Assembly (NCBI GenBank): GCA_911728455.2
Contig: OU452230.1
Coordinates: 8,416,512 to 8,480,511, forward strand
Length of the DNA stretch: 64,000 bases
Direction: 5' to 3'
From: Marthasterias glacialis
Taxonomy: Eukaryota; Echinodermata; Asteroidea; Forcipulatida; Asteriidae
Below, one piece after another: positions 1 to 10,090 of the stretch; the stretch's first letter is position 1; every line of letters starts with the position of its first letter. Below the pieces are notes generated by a model that made no database searches, was not told the DNA's origin, and saw only the letters and a program-made list of their open reading frames with translations. Both the position numbers and the translations under genes were made by a program.

Positions 1-181
1 GTTATAGTCCTGCATCCGTAAATCTGGTTTTCCCGGCCATCCAGGGCTATCTTCCGCCTTGAAACTAACAGCGAGCGGGGCTGCTCCGAATGCGCTTCAA
101 ACGCCTGTCTAATGGCACTTTTGTACACGAAGCTGTAACAGAGTGAAAACAAGACTTAGCAACGGCTCTATCTCCCAAAGT

Positions 182-193
182 ATTGGCGGGAAA
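182..193 (-). promoter_or_regulatory. E2F-consensus-like site overlapping CCAAT, one per unit (representative)
   Basis: The minus strand reads TTTCCCGCCAAT, which contains the textbook E2F/DP core TTTCCCGCC fused to a CCAAT pentamer. The same 12 bases recur in nearly every unit, about 130 copies over the window. Exceptions seen by eye include GGCGGTAAAC near 32826, ATTGACGGGAAAC near 61356, and changes in the CCAAT part near 11854, 44011, 44981, 59411 and 60868. The sequence match is certain. Binding or promoter activity is inference, because short motifs in a repeat are amplified with it whatever their use. Confidence 0.4.
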
Positions 194-390
194 CTGACAA
201 TTCTGACACCGTTGGAAATCCCTGGTCATGGGCATTCCAAAAATGCCAGTTTTGGGGCTGCGGGATCAACAGGGTGGATGCCAGGGACCGCGGAGTGAGA
301 ACACCCCGAGGATGTCCAGTGCGTACGGCCATGCTGTGTGTACGTCAACAATAGCCAAGGCCGCTACGTGTGTGCTGGACCGAAGCCAGC

Positions 391-396
391 AATAAA
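391..396 (+). other. AATAAA hexamer in most units (representative)
   Basis: AATAAA, the canonical metazoan poly(A) signal, begins the A-rich segment of type A, A', C and most B units on the plus strand. The AATAACAAAA form of type B has lost it, as have the units near 23310 and 31567 where the segment is a pure A-run after CAG. It may reflect only the A-rich composition. If the plus strand is transcribed, these would be candidate cleavage signals roughly every 486 bases. Confidence 0.4.
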
Positions 397-400
397 AAAA

Positions 401-418
401 GCCGAAAAAGAAGTCGGC
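401..418 (+). other. Short inverted repeat GCCGA/TCGGC in type A and A' units (representative)
   Basis: GCCGA at 401-405 pairs with TCGGC at 414-418 across an 8-base purine loop AAAAGAAG. Type B units ending in TCGGC lack the left arm, and type C lacks both arms, so the potential hairpin distinguishes subfamilies. Units near 56226, 56711, 57196, 58651 and 62536 carry TTGGC instead, which weakens the stem. A 5-base stem is weak; structure in vivo is uncertain. Confidence 0.45.
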
Positions 419-470
419 AGCGCCACGGCCAATAACTCCAGAAATAATGGGGCTAGAGAGAAATTTCTTG

Positions 471-482
471 TACCTGCAGGTA
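471..482. other. Perfect 12-base palindrome TACCTGCAGGTA, one per unit (representative)
   Basis: The sequence equals its own reverse complement and contains the 8-base SbfI site CCTGCAGG and the PstI site CTGCAG. It is present in most units. It is lost in most type C units (TACTTGCAGGTA) and in the units near 22906, 23876, 31166 and 32139 (TACCTTCAGGTA). It also forms the end of the minus-strand exon-like module. Units near 13601 and 16030 read GACCTGCAGGTA, losing the outer pair but keeping the SbfI site. Confidence 0.85.
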
Positions 483-617
483 GCTGCCATAGTCCTGCAT
501 CCGTAAATCTGGTTTTCCCGGCCATCTAGGGCCATCTTCCGCCTTGAAACCACCAGGGAGAGGGGCTGCTCCGAATGCGCTTCAAACGCCTGTCTAATGG
601 CACTTTTGTACACGAAG
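474..617 (-). other. Exon-like module, 144 bases, representative copy
   Basis: Read on the minus strand, position 618 ends TTTTCACTCTGTTACAG, a good 3' splice site, with CTAAG about 25 bases upstream in branch-point position. Position 474 ends CTGCAG and is followed by GTACAAG, a plausible 5' splice site. The interval is exactly 144 bases. One reading frame is open (beginning FVYKSAIRQAFEAHSEQP) with one base before the first full codon and two after the last. Splicing one copy to the next would therefore keep the frame and add 48 residues per copy. The acceptor is retained in essentially all copies I inspected. I see no ATG start context and no match to a known family. Most recurring differences between copies change the amino acid (L/R, V/L, M/I, A/V, E/D). 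Function is unproven; the layout could be chance. Confidence 0.35.
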
Positions 618-3058
618 CTGTAACAGAGTGAAAACAAGACTTAGCAACGGCTCTATCTCCCAAAGTATTGGCGGGAAACTGACAATTCTGACACCGTTGG
701 AAAGCCCTGGTCATGGGCATTCCAAAAATGCCAGTCTTGGGGCTGCGGGATAAACAGGGAGGATGCCAGGGACCGCGGAGTGAGAACACCCCGAGGATGT
801 CCAGTGCGTACGGCCATGCTGTGTGTACGTCAACAATAGCCAAGGCCGCTACGTGTGTGCTGGACCGAAGCCAGCAATAAAAAAAGCCGAAAAAGAAGTC
901 GGCAGCGCCAAGGCCAATTACTCCAGAAATAATGGGGCTAGAGAGAAATTTCTTGTACCTGCAGGTAGCTGCCATAGTCCTGCATCCGTAAATCTGGTTT
1001 TCCCGGCCATCAAGGGCTATCTTCCGCCTTGAAACTAACAGGGAGCGGGGCTGCTCCGAATGCGCTTCAAACGCCTGTCTAATGGCACTTTTGTACACGA
1101 AGCTGTAACAGAGTGAAAACAAGACTTAGCAACGGCTCTATCTCCCAAAGTATTGGCGGGAAACTGACAATTCTGACACCGTTGGAAAGCCCTGGTCATG
1201 GGCATTCCAAAAATGCCAGTCTTGGGGCTGCGGGATAAACAGGGAGGATGCCAGGGACCGCGGAGTGAGAACACCCCGAGGATGTCCAGTGCGTACGGCC
1301 ATGCTGTGTGTACGCCAACAATAGCCAAGGCCGCTACGTGTGTGCTGGACCGAAGCCAGCAATAAAAAAAAGCCGAAAAAGAAGTCGGCAGCGCCACGGC
1401 CAATAACTCCAGAAATAATGAGGCTAGAGAGAAATTTTTTGTACCTGCAGGTAGCTGCCATAGTCCTGCATCCGTAAATCTGGTTTTCCCGGCCATCCAG
1501 GGCCATCTTCCGCCTTGAAACCACCAGGGAGAGGGGCTGCTCCGAATGCGCTTCAAACGCCTGTCTAATGGCACTTTTGTACACGAAGCTGTAACAGAGT
1601 GAAAACAAGACTTAGCAACGGCTCTATCTCCCAAAGTATTGGCGGGAAACTGACAATTCTGACACCGTTGGAAAGCCCTGGTCATGGGCATTCCAAAAAT
1701 GCCAGTCTTGGGGCTGCGGAATCAACAGGGAGGATGCCAGGGACCGAGGAGTGAGAACACCCCGAGAATGTCCAGTGCAAACGGCTATGCTGTGTGTACG
1801 TCAATAATAGCCAAGGCCGCTACGTGTGTGCTGGACCGAAGTCAGGAATAAAAAAAACGCGAAAAAACAAGTTGGCAGCGCCACGGCCAATTACTCCAGA
1901 AATAATGGGGCTAGAGAGAAATTTCTTGTACCTGCAGGTAGCTGCCATAGTCCTGCATCCGTAAATCTGGTTTTCCCGGCCATCCAGGGCTATCTTCCGC
2001 CTTGAAACTAACAGCGAGCGGGGCTGCTCCGAATGCGCTTCAAACGCCTGTCTAATGGCACTTTTGTACACGAAGCTGTAACAGAGTGAAAACAAGACTT
2101 AGCAACGGCTCTATCTCCCAAAGTATTGGCGGGAAACTGACAATTCTGACACCGTTGGAAAGCCCTGGTCATGGGCATTCCAAAAATGTCAATCTTGGGG
2201 CTGCGGGATAAACAGGGAGGATGCCAGGGACCGCGGAGTGAGAACACCCCGAGAATGTCCAGTGCATACAGCCATGCTGTGTGTACGTCAACAATAGCCA
2301 AAGCCGCTACGTGTGTGCTGGACCGAAGCCAGCAATAAAAAAAACCCGCAAAAAACAAGTTGGCAGCGCCACGAACAATTACTCCAGAAATAATGGGGCT
2401 AGAGAGAAATTTCTTGTACTTGCAGGTAGCTGCCATAGTCCTGCATCCGTAAATCTGGTTTTCCCGGCCATCCAGGGCTATCTTCCGCCTTGAAACCACC
2501 AGCGAGCGGGGCTGCTCCGAATGCGCTTCAAACACCTGTCTAATGGCACTTTTGTACACGAAGCTGTAACAGAGTGAAAACAAGACTTAGCAACGGCTCT
2601 ATCTCCCAAAGTATTGGCGGGAAACTGACAATTCGGACACCGTTGGAAAGCCCTGGTCATGGGCATTCCAAAAATGCCAGTCTTGGGGCTGCGGAATAAA
2701 CAGGGAGGATGCCAGGGACCAAGGAGTGAGAACACCCCGAGGATGTCCAGTGCGTACGGCCATGCTGTGTGTACGTCAACAATAGCCAAGGCCGCTACGT
2801 GTGTGCTGGACCGAAGCCAGCAATAAAAAAAGCCGAAAAAGAAGTCGGCAGCGCCACGGCCAATAACTCCAGAAATAATGGGGCTAGAGAGAAATTTCTT
2901 GTACCTGCAGGTAGCTGCCATAGTCCTGCATCCATAAATCTCGTTTTCCCGGCCATCCAGGGCCATCTTCCGCCTTGAAACCACATGGGAGAGGGGCTGC
3001 TCCGAATGCGCATCAAACGCTTGTCTAATGGCACTTTTGTACACGAAGCTGTAACAGA

Positions 3059-3546
3059 GTGAAAACAAGACTTAGCAACGGCTCTATCTCCCAAAGTATT
3101 GGCGGGAAACTGACAATTCTGACACCGTTGGAAAGCCCTGGTCATGGGCATTCCAAAAATGTCAATCTTGGGGCTGCGGGATAAACAGGGAGGATGCCAG
3201 GGACCGCGGAGTGAGAACACCCCGAGAATGTCCAGTGCATACAGCCATGCTGTGTGTACGTCAACAATAGCCAAAGCCGCTACGTGTGTGCTGGACCGAA
3301 GCCAGCAATAAAAAAAACCCGCAAAAAACAAGTTGGCAGCGCCACGAACAATTACTCCAGAAATAATGGGGCTAGAGAGAAATTTCTTGTACTTGCAGGT
3401 AGCTGCCATAGTCCTGCATCCGTAAATCTGGTTTTCCCGGCCATCCAGGGCTATCTTCCGCCTTGAAACTAACAGCGAGCGGGGCTGCTCCGAATGCGCT
3501 TCAAACGCTTGTCTAATGGCACTTTTGTACACGAAGCTGTAACAGA
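3059..3546 (+). repeat. Representative type C unit (488 bases)
   Basis: The A-rich segment near 3308 reads AATAAAAAAAACCCGC followed by an A-run and AAGTTGGC. The linked changes are GCATACAGCC instead of GCGTACGGCC, CCAAAGCCGC instead of CCAAGGCCGC, and TACTTGCAGGTA instead of TACCTGCAGGTA. The last change destroys the 12-base palindrome and its SbfI site while leaving the PstI core also altered. Related copies have their A-rich segment near 2324, 3796, 8172, 16438, 17899 and 19845. The copy near 16438 keeps TACCTGCAGG, so it is a recombinant between C and another type. Confidence 0.87.
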
Positions 3547-4229
3547 GTGAAAACAAGACTTAGCAACGGCTCTATCTCCCAAAGTATTGGCGGGAAACTG
3601 ACAATTCTGACACCGTTGGAAAGCCCTGGTCATGGGCATTCCAAAAATGTCAATCTTGGGGCTGCGGGATAAACAGGGAGGATGCCAGGGACCGCGGAGT
3701 GAGAACACCCCGAGAATGTCCAGTGCATACAGCCATGCTGTGTGTACGTCAACAATAGCCAAAGCCGCTACGTGTGTGCTGGACCGAAGCCAGCAATAAA
3801 AAAAACCCGCAAAAAACAAGTTGGCAGCGCCACGAACAATTACTCCAGAAATAATGGGGCTAGAGAGAAATTTCTTGTACTTGCAGGTAGCTGCCATAGT
3901 CCTGCATCCGTAAATCTGGTTTTCCCGGCCATCCAGGGCTATCTTCCGCCTTGAAACTAACAGCGAGCGGGGCTGCTCCGAATGCGCTTCAAACACCTGT
4001 CTATTGGCACTTTTGTACACGAAGCTGTAACAGAGTGAAAACAAGACTTAGCAACGGCTCTATCTCCCAAAGTATTGGCGGGAAACTGACAATTCTGACA
4101 CCGTTGGAAAGCCCTGGTCATGGGCATTCCAAAAATGCCAGTCTTGGGGCTGCGGAATAAACAGGGAGGATGCCAGGGACCAAGGAGTGAGAACACCCCG
4201 AGGATGTCCAGTGCGTACGGCCATGCTGT

Positions 4230-7145
4230 GTGTACGTCAACAATAGCCAAGGCCGCTACGTGTGTGCTGGACCGAAGCCAGCAATAAAAAAAGCCGAAAA
4301 AGAAGTCGGCAGCGCCACGGCCAATAACTCCAGAAATAATGGGGCTAGAGAGAAATTTCTTGTACCTGCAGGTAGCTGCCATAGTCCTGCATCCATAAAT
4401 CTCGTTTTCCCGGCCATCCAGGGCCATCTTCCGCCTTGAAACCACCAGGGAGAGGGGCTGCTCCGAATGCGCATCAAACGCTTGTCTAATGGCACTTTTG
4501 TACACGAAGCTGTAACAGAGTGAAAACAAGACTTAGCAACGGCTCTATCTCCCAAAGTATTGGCGGGAAACTGACAATTCTGACACCGTTGGAAAGCCCT
4601 GGTCATGGGCATTCCAAAAATGTTAATCTTGGGGCTGCGGGATAAACAGGGAGGATGCCAGGGACCGCGGAGTGAGAACACCCCGAGAATGTCCAGTGCA
4701 AACCTCTATGCTGTGTGTACGTCAACAATAGCCAAGGCCGCTTCGTGTGTGCTGGACCGAAGCCAGCAATAACAAAAACGCGAAAAAACAAGTTGGCAGC
4801 GCCACGGCCAATTACTCCAGAAATAATGGGGCTAGAGAGAAATTTCTTGTACCTGCAGGTAGCTGCCATAGTCCTGCATCCGTAAATCTGGTTTTCCCGG
4901 CCATCCAGGGCTATCTTCCGCCTTGAAACTAACAGCGAGCGGGGCTGCTCCGAATGCGCTTCAAACACCTGTCTAATGGCACTTTTGTACACGAAGCTGT
5001 AACAGAGTGAAAACAAGACTTAGCAACGGCTCTATCTCCCAAAGTATTGGCGGGAAACTGACAATTCTGACACCGTTGGAAAGCCCTGGTCATGGGCATT
5101 CCAAAAATGCCAGTCTTGGGGCTGCGGAATAAACAGGGAGGATGCCAGGGACCAAGGAGTGAGAACACCCCGAGGATGTCCAGTGCGTACGGCCATGCTG
5201 TGTGTACGTCAACAATAGCCAAGGCCGCTACGTGTGTGCTGGACCGAAGCCAGCAATAAAAAAAGCCGAAAAAGAAGTCGGCAGCGCCACGGCCAATAAC
5301 TCCAGAAATAATGGGGCTAGAGAGAAATTTCTTGTACCTGCAGGTAGCTGCCATAGTCCTGCATCCATAAATCTCGTTTTCCCGGCCATCCAGGGCCATC
5401 TTCCGCCTTGAAACCACCAGGGAGAGGGGCTGCTCCGAATGCGCATCAAACGCTTGTCTAATGGCACTTTTGTACACGAAGCTGTAACAGAGTGAAAACA
5501 AGACTTAGCAACGGCTCTATCTCCCAAAGTATTGGCGGGAAACTGACAATTCTGACACCGTTGGAAAGCCCTGGTCATGGGCATTCCAAAAATGTCAATC
5601 TTGGGGCTGCGGGATAAACAGGGAGGATGCCAGGGACCGCGGAGTGAGAACACCCCGAGAATGTCCAGTGCAAACCTCTATGCTGTGTGTACGTCAACAA
5701 TAGCCAAGGCCGCTACGTGTGTGCTGGACCGAAGCCAGCAATAACAAAAACGCGAAAAAACAAGTTGGCAGCGCCACGGCCAATTACTCCAGAAATAATG
5801 GGGCTAGAGAGAAATTTCTTGTACCTGCAGGTAGCTGCCATAGTCCTGCATCCGTAAATCTGGTTTTCCCGGCCATCCAGGGCTATCTTCCGCCTTGAAA
5901 CTAACAGCGAGCGGGGCTGCTCCGAATGCGCTTCAAACACCTGTCTAATGGCACTTTTGTACACGAAGCTGTAACAGAGTGAAAACAAGACTTAGCAACG
6001 GCTCTATCTCCCAAAGTATTGGCGGGAAACTGACAATTCTGACACCGTTGGAAAGCCCTGGTCATGGGCATTCCAAAAATGCCAGTCTTGGGGCTGCGGA
6101 ATAAACAGGGAGGATGCCAGGGACCAAGGAGTGAGAACACCCCGAGGATGTCCAGTGCGTACGGCCATGCTGTGTGTACGTCAACAATAGCCAAGGCCGC
6201 TACGTGTGTGCTGGACCGAAGCCAGCAATAAAAAAAGCCGAAAAAGAAGTCGGCAGCGCCACGGCCAATAACTCCAGAAATAATGGGGCTAGAGAGAAAT
6301 TTCTTGTACCTGCAGGTAGCTGCCATAGTCCTGCATCCATATATCTTGTTTTCCCGGCCATCCAGGGCCATCTTAGGCCTTGAAACCACCAGGGAGAGGG
6401 GCTGCTCCGAATGCGCATCAAACGCTTGTCTAATGGCACTTTTGTACACGAAGCTGTAACAGAGTGAAAACAAGACTTAGCAACGGCTCTATCTCCCAAA
6501 GTATTGGCGGGAAACTGACAATTCTGACACCGTTGGAAAGCCCTGGTCATGGGCATTCCAAAAATGTCAATCTTGGGGCTGCGGGATAAACAGGGAGGAT
6601 GCCAGGGACCGCGGAGTGAGAACACCCCGAGAATGTCCAGTGCAAACCTCTATGCTGTGTGTACGTCAACAATAGCCAAGGCCGCTACGTGTGTGCTGGA
6701 CCGAAGCCAGCAATAACAAAAACGCGAAAAAACAAGTTGGCAGCGCCACGGCCAATTACTCCAGAAATAATGGGGCTAGAGAGAAATTTCTTGTACCTGC
6801 AGGTAGCTGCCATAGTCCTGCATCCGTAAATCTGGTTTTCCCGGCCATCCAGGGCTATCTTCCGCCTTGAAACTAACAGCGAGCGGGGCTGCTCCGAATG
6901 CGCTTCAAACGCCTGTCTAATGGCACTTTTGTACACGAAGCTGTAACAGAGTGAAAACAAGACTTAGCAACGGCTCTATCTCCCAAAGTATTGGCGGGAA
7001 ACTGACAATTCTGACACCGTTGGAAAGCCCTGGTCATGGGCATTCCAAAAATGCCAGTCTTGGGGCTGCAGGATCAACAGGGAGGATGCCAGGGACCGCG
7101 GAGTGAGAACACCCCGAGGATGTCCAGTGCGTACGGCCATGCTGT
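4230..7145. repeat. Threefold 972-base A-B dimer
   Basis: Equivalent points lie at 4230, 5202 and 6174, each step 972 bases (485 plus 487). All three copies share GCATCAAACGCTTG and GCAAACCTCTATGC. The first two also share ATCCATAAATCTCG, while the third has drifted to ATCCATATATCTTG and CTTAGGCC near 6337-6380. The B unit of the third copy has AACGCCTG where the others have AACACCTG, so the third copy diverges towards its end. Confidence 0.87.
4520..5006 (+). repeat. Representative type B unit, AATAACAAAAACGCG form (487 bases)
   Basis: The A-rich segment near 4768 reads AATAACAAAAACGCG followed by an A-run and AAGTTGGC, so it lacks both the AATAAA hexamer and the GCCGA/TCGGC inverted repeat of type A. 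The second variable patch is the CTAACAGCGAGCGG form. Other copies of this form have their A-rich segment near 5740, 6711, 9144, 10117, 13036, 14492, 15466, 18871 and 20880. It is essentially confined to the first 21 kb, which makes it a marker of the left part of the window. Confidence 0.88.
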
Positions 7146-7535
7146 GTGTACGTCATCAATAGCCAAGGCCGCTACGTGTGTGCTGGACCGAAGCCAGCAA
7201 TAAAAAAAACGCGAAAAAACAAGTCGGCAGCGCCACGGCCAATAACTCCAGAAATAATGGGGCTAGAGAGAAATTTCTTGTACCTGCAGGTAGCTGCCAT
7301 AGTCCTGCATCCGTAAATCTGGTTTTTCCGGCCATCCAGGGCTATCTTCCGCCTTGAAACTAACAGCGAGCGGGGCTGCTCCGAATGCGCTTCAAACGCC
7401 TGTCTAATGGCACTTTTGTACACGAAGCTGTAACAGAGTGAAAACAAGACTTAGCAACGGCTCTATCTCCCAAAGTATTGGCGGGAAACTGACAATTCTG
7501 ACACCGTTGGAAAGCCCTGGTCATGGGCATTCCAA
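6174..7535. repeat. Three-unit block copied again 2432 bases downstream
   Basis: The block A, B, B at 6174 recurs at 8606. Shared private variants are ATCCATATATCTTG, CTTAGGCC (near 6374 and 8806) and GTCATCAATAG (near 7151 and 9583), all at a constant shift of 2432. Identity ends where this copy reads ATGTGAATCTT near 7538 and the other reads ATGTCAATCTT near 9970. The shift equals five units (487+487+485+488+485), so one copy event apparently carried two further units. Confidence 0.87.
6951..7437 (+). repeat. Representative type B unit, AATAAAAAAAACGCG form (487 bases)
   Basis: This unit differs from the AATAACAAAAA form by keeping AATAAA and by ending the A-rich segment in AAGTCGGC with CCAATAACTCC after it. 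It also carries the private change GTCATCAATAG near 7151, shared with the copies near 9583 and 10557. The form is widespread; examples have their A-rich segment near 17411, 21367, 24281, 25253, 27682, 33515 and 41788. It usually follows or precedes an A or A' unit, making dimers of about 972 bases. Confidence 0.87.
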
Positions 7536-8605
7536 AAATGTGAATCTTGGGGCTGCGGGATCAACAGGGAGGATGCCAGGGACCGAGGAGTGAGAACACC
7601 CCGAGAATGTCCAGTGCGTACGGCCATGCTGTGTGTACGTCAACAATAGCCAAGGCCGCTACGTGTGTGCTGGACCGAAGCCAGCAATAAAAAAAGCCGA
7701 AAAAGAAGTCGGCAGCGCCACGGCCAATAACTCCAGAAATAATGGGGCTAGAGAGAAATTTCTTGTACCTGCAGGTAGCTGCCATAGTCCTGCATCCGTA
7801 AATCTGGTTTTTCCGGCCATCCAGGGCTATCTTCCGCCTTGAAACTAACAGCGAGCGGGGCTGCTCCGAATGCGCTTCAAACGCCTGTCTAATGGCACTT
7901 TTGTACACGAAGCTGTAACAGAGTGAAAACAAGACTTAGCAACGGCTCTATCTCCCAAAGTATTGGCGGGAAACTGACAATTCTGACACCGTTGGAAAGC
8001 CCTGGTCATGGGCATTCCAAAAATGTCAATCTTGGGGCTGCGGGATAAACAGGGAGGATGCCAGGGACCGCGGAGTGAGAACACCCCGAGAATGTCCAGT
8101 GCATACAGCCATGCTGTGTGTACGTCAACAATAGCCAAAGCCGCTACGTGTGTGCTGGACCGAAGCCAGCAATAAAAAAAACCCGCAAAAAACAAGTTGG
8201 CAGCGCCACGAACAATTACTCCAGAAATAATGGGGCTAGAGAGAAATTTCTTGTACTTGCAGGTAGCTGCCATAGTCCTGCATCCGTAAATCTGGTTTTC
8301 CCGGCCATCCAGGGCTATCTTCCGCCTTGAAACTAACAGCGAGCGGGGCTGCTCCGAATGCGCTTCAAACACCTGTCTAATGGCACTTTTGTACACGAAG
8401 CTGTAACAGAGTGAAAACAAGACTTAGCAACGGCTCTATCTCCCAAAGTATTGGCGGGAAACTGACAATTCTGACACCGTTGGAAAGCCCTGGTCATGGG
8501 CATTCCAAAAATGCCAGTCTTGGGGCTGCGGAATAAACAGGGAGGATGCCAGGGACCAAGGAGTGAGAACACCCCGAGGATGTCCAGTGCGTACGGCCAT
8601 GCTGT

Positions 8606-9967
8606 GTGTACGTCAACAATAGCCAAGGCCGCTACGTGTGTGCTGGACCGAAGCCAGCAATAAAAAAAGCCGAAAAAGAAGTCGGCAGCGCCACGGCCAA
8701 TAACTCCAGAAATAATGGGGCTAGAGAGAAATTTCTTGTACCTGCAGGTAGCTGCCATAGTCCTGCATCCATATATCTTGTTTTCCCGGCCATCCAGGGC
8801 CATCTTAGGCCTTGAAACCACCAGGGAGAGGGGCTGCTCCGAATGCGCATCAAACGCTTGTCTAATGGCACTTTTGTACACGAAGCTGTAACAGAGTGAA
8901 AACAAGACTTAGCAACGGCTCTATCTCCCAAAGTATTGGCGGGAAACTGACAATTCTGACACCGTTGGAAAGCCCTGGTCATGGGCATTCCAAAAATGTC
9001 AATCTTGGGGCTGCGGGATAAACAGGGAGGATGCCAGGGACCGCGGAGTGAGAACACCCCGAGAATGTCCAGTGCAAACCTCTATGCTGTGTGTACGTCA
9101 ACAATAGCCAAGGCCGCTACGTGTGTGCTGGACCGAAGCCAGCAATAACAAAAACGCGAAAAAACAAGTTGGCAGCGCCACGGCCAATTACTCCAGAAAT
9201 AATGGGGCTAGAGAGAAATTTCTTGTACCTGCAGGTAGCTGCCATAGTCCTGCATCCGTAAATCTGGTTTTCCCGGCCATCCAGGGCTATCTTCCGCCTT
9301 GAAACTAACAGCGAGCGGGGCTGCTCCGAATGCGCTTCAAACGCCTGTCTAATGGCACTTTTGTACACGAAGCTGTAACAGAGTGAAAACAAGACTTAGC
9401 AACGGCTCTATCTCCCAAAGTATTGGCGGGAAACTGACAATTCTGACACCGTTGGAAAGCCCTGGTCATGGGCATTCCAAAAATGCCAGTCTTGGGGCTG
9501 CAGGATCAACAGGGAGGATGCCAGGGACCGCGGAGTGAGAACACCCCGAGGATGTCCAGTGCGTACGGCCATGCTGTGTGTACGTCATCAATAGCCAAGG
9601 CCGCTACGTGTGTGCTGGACCGAAGCCAGCAATAAAAAAAACGCGAAAAAACAAGTCGGCAGCGCCACGGCCAATAACTCCAGAAATAATGGGGCTAGAG
9701 AGAAATTTCTTGTACCTGCAGGTAGCTGCCATAGTCCTGCATCCGTAAATCTGGTTTTTCCGGCCATCCAGGGCTATCTTCCGCCTTGAAACTAACAGCG
9801 AGCGGGGCTGCTCCGAATGCGCTTCAAACGCCTGTCTAATGGCACTTTTGTACACGAAGCTGTAACAGAGTGAAAACAAGACTTAGCAACGGCTCTATCT
9901 CCCAAAGTATTGGCGGGAAACTGACAATTCTGACACCGTTGGAAAGCCCTGGTCATGGGCATTCCAA
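8606..9967. repeat. Second copy of the three-unit block at 6174
   Basis: It matches 6174-7535 at a constant shift of 2432 bases, including private variants ATCCATATATCTTG and CTTAGGCC. Its last two units (from 9117) are copied once more at 10091, a shift of 974. Confidence 0.87.
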
Positions 9968-10090
9968 AAATGTCAATCTTGGGGCTGCGGGATAAACAGG
10001 GAGGATGCCAGGGACCGCGGAGTGAGAACACCCCGAGAATGTCCAGTGCAAACCTCTATGCTGTGTGTACGTCAACAATAGCCAAGGCCG

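Larger units (their letters stand above)
143..627 (+). repeat. Representative type A unit (485 bases)
   Basis: This is the first complete unit, taken from one GTGAAAACAAG landmark to the base before the next. In order it contains the E2F-like ATTGGCGGGAAA of the plus strand at 182-193, a variable patch (ATGCCAGT versus ATGTCAAT) near 236, the CCGCGG patch near 289, and GTGTACGTCAAC near 338. It then has AATAAA at 391, the GCCGA...TCGGC inverted repeat at 401-418, the palindrome TACCTGCAGGTA at 471-482, and the second variable patch near 534-560. Here that patch is the CCACCAGGGAGAGG form. By hand I count about 52% GC and 24 CpG. Type A is the commonest form in the window, especially beyond 49 kb. 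Confidence 0.9.
1..4229. repeat. Array region 1: mixed A, B and C units
   Basis: Units here alternate type A (A-rich segments near 381, 866, 1351, 2811), type B near 1838 and type C (near 2324, 3308, 3796). The unit at 1351 has one extra A, giving 486 bases. The unit near 2324 is a hybrid, with a C-type A-rich segment but CCACCAGCGAGCGG in the second variable patch, joining the two patch forms. The two C units near 3308 and 3796 are adjacent near-identical copies 488 bases apart. Confidence 0.85.

Noticed and set aside
211-227. Possible CENP-B box (CGTTGGAAA inside CACCGTTGGAAAGCCCT)
   Set aside because: Nine central bases match the human box, but only three of the nine essential positions of NTTCGNNNNANNCGGGN are present; the CGGG half is missing. 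This is insufficient for CENP-B binding.
401-418. Rho-independent terminator in type A units
   Set aside because: The stem is only five pairs with an 8-base loop and has no following T-run; the A-run lies upstream. The array also looks eukaryotic.
338-529. Plus-strand frame of 63-70 codons repeated in most type A units
   Set aside because: It begins at GTG with no ATG, has no recognisable domain or ribosome-binding context, and recurs only because the unit recurs. Type B units break it by frameshift in the A-rich segment.
574-637. Signal peptide or membrane segment in the minus-strand frames (hydrophobic FFFGFFYCWLR stretch)
   Set aside because: The hydrophobic codons are the complement of the A-rich segment, so they reflect base composition and lie in the putative intron part of the unit, not in a supported gene.
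2795-3556. Minus-strand open reading frame of 253 codons, and similar ones at 13495-14253 and 15926-16687
   Set aside because: It opens at TTG, not ATG, runs across a unit boundary in a repeat whose length is not a multiple of three, and is open only where a variant removes a stop. Other copies of the same sequence are interrupted. It is an accident of the repeat.
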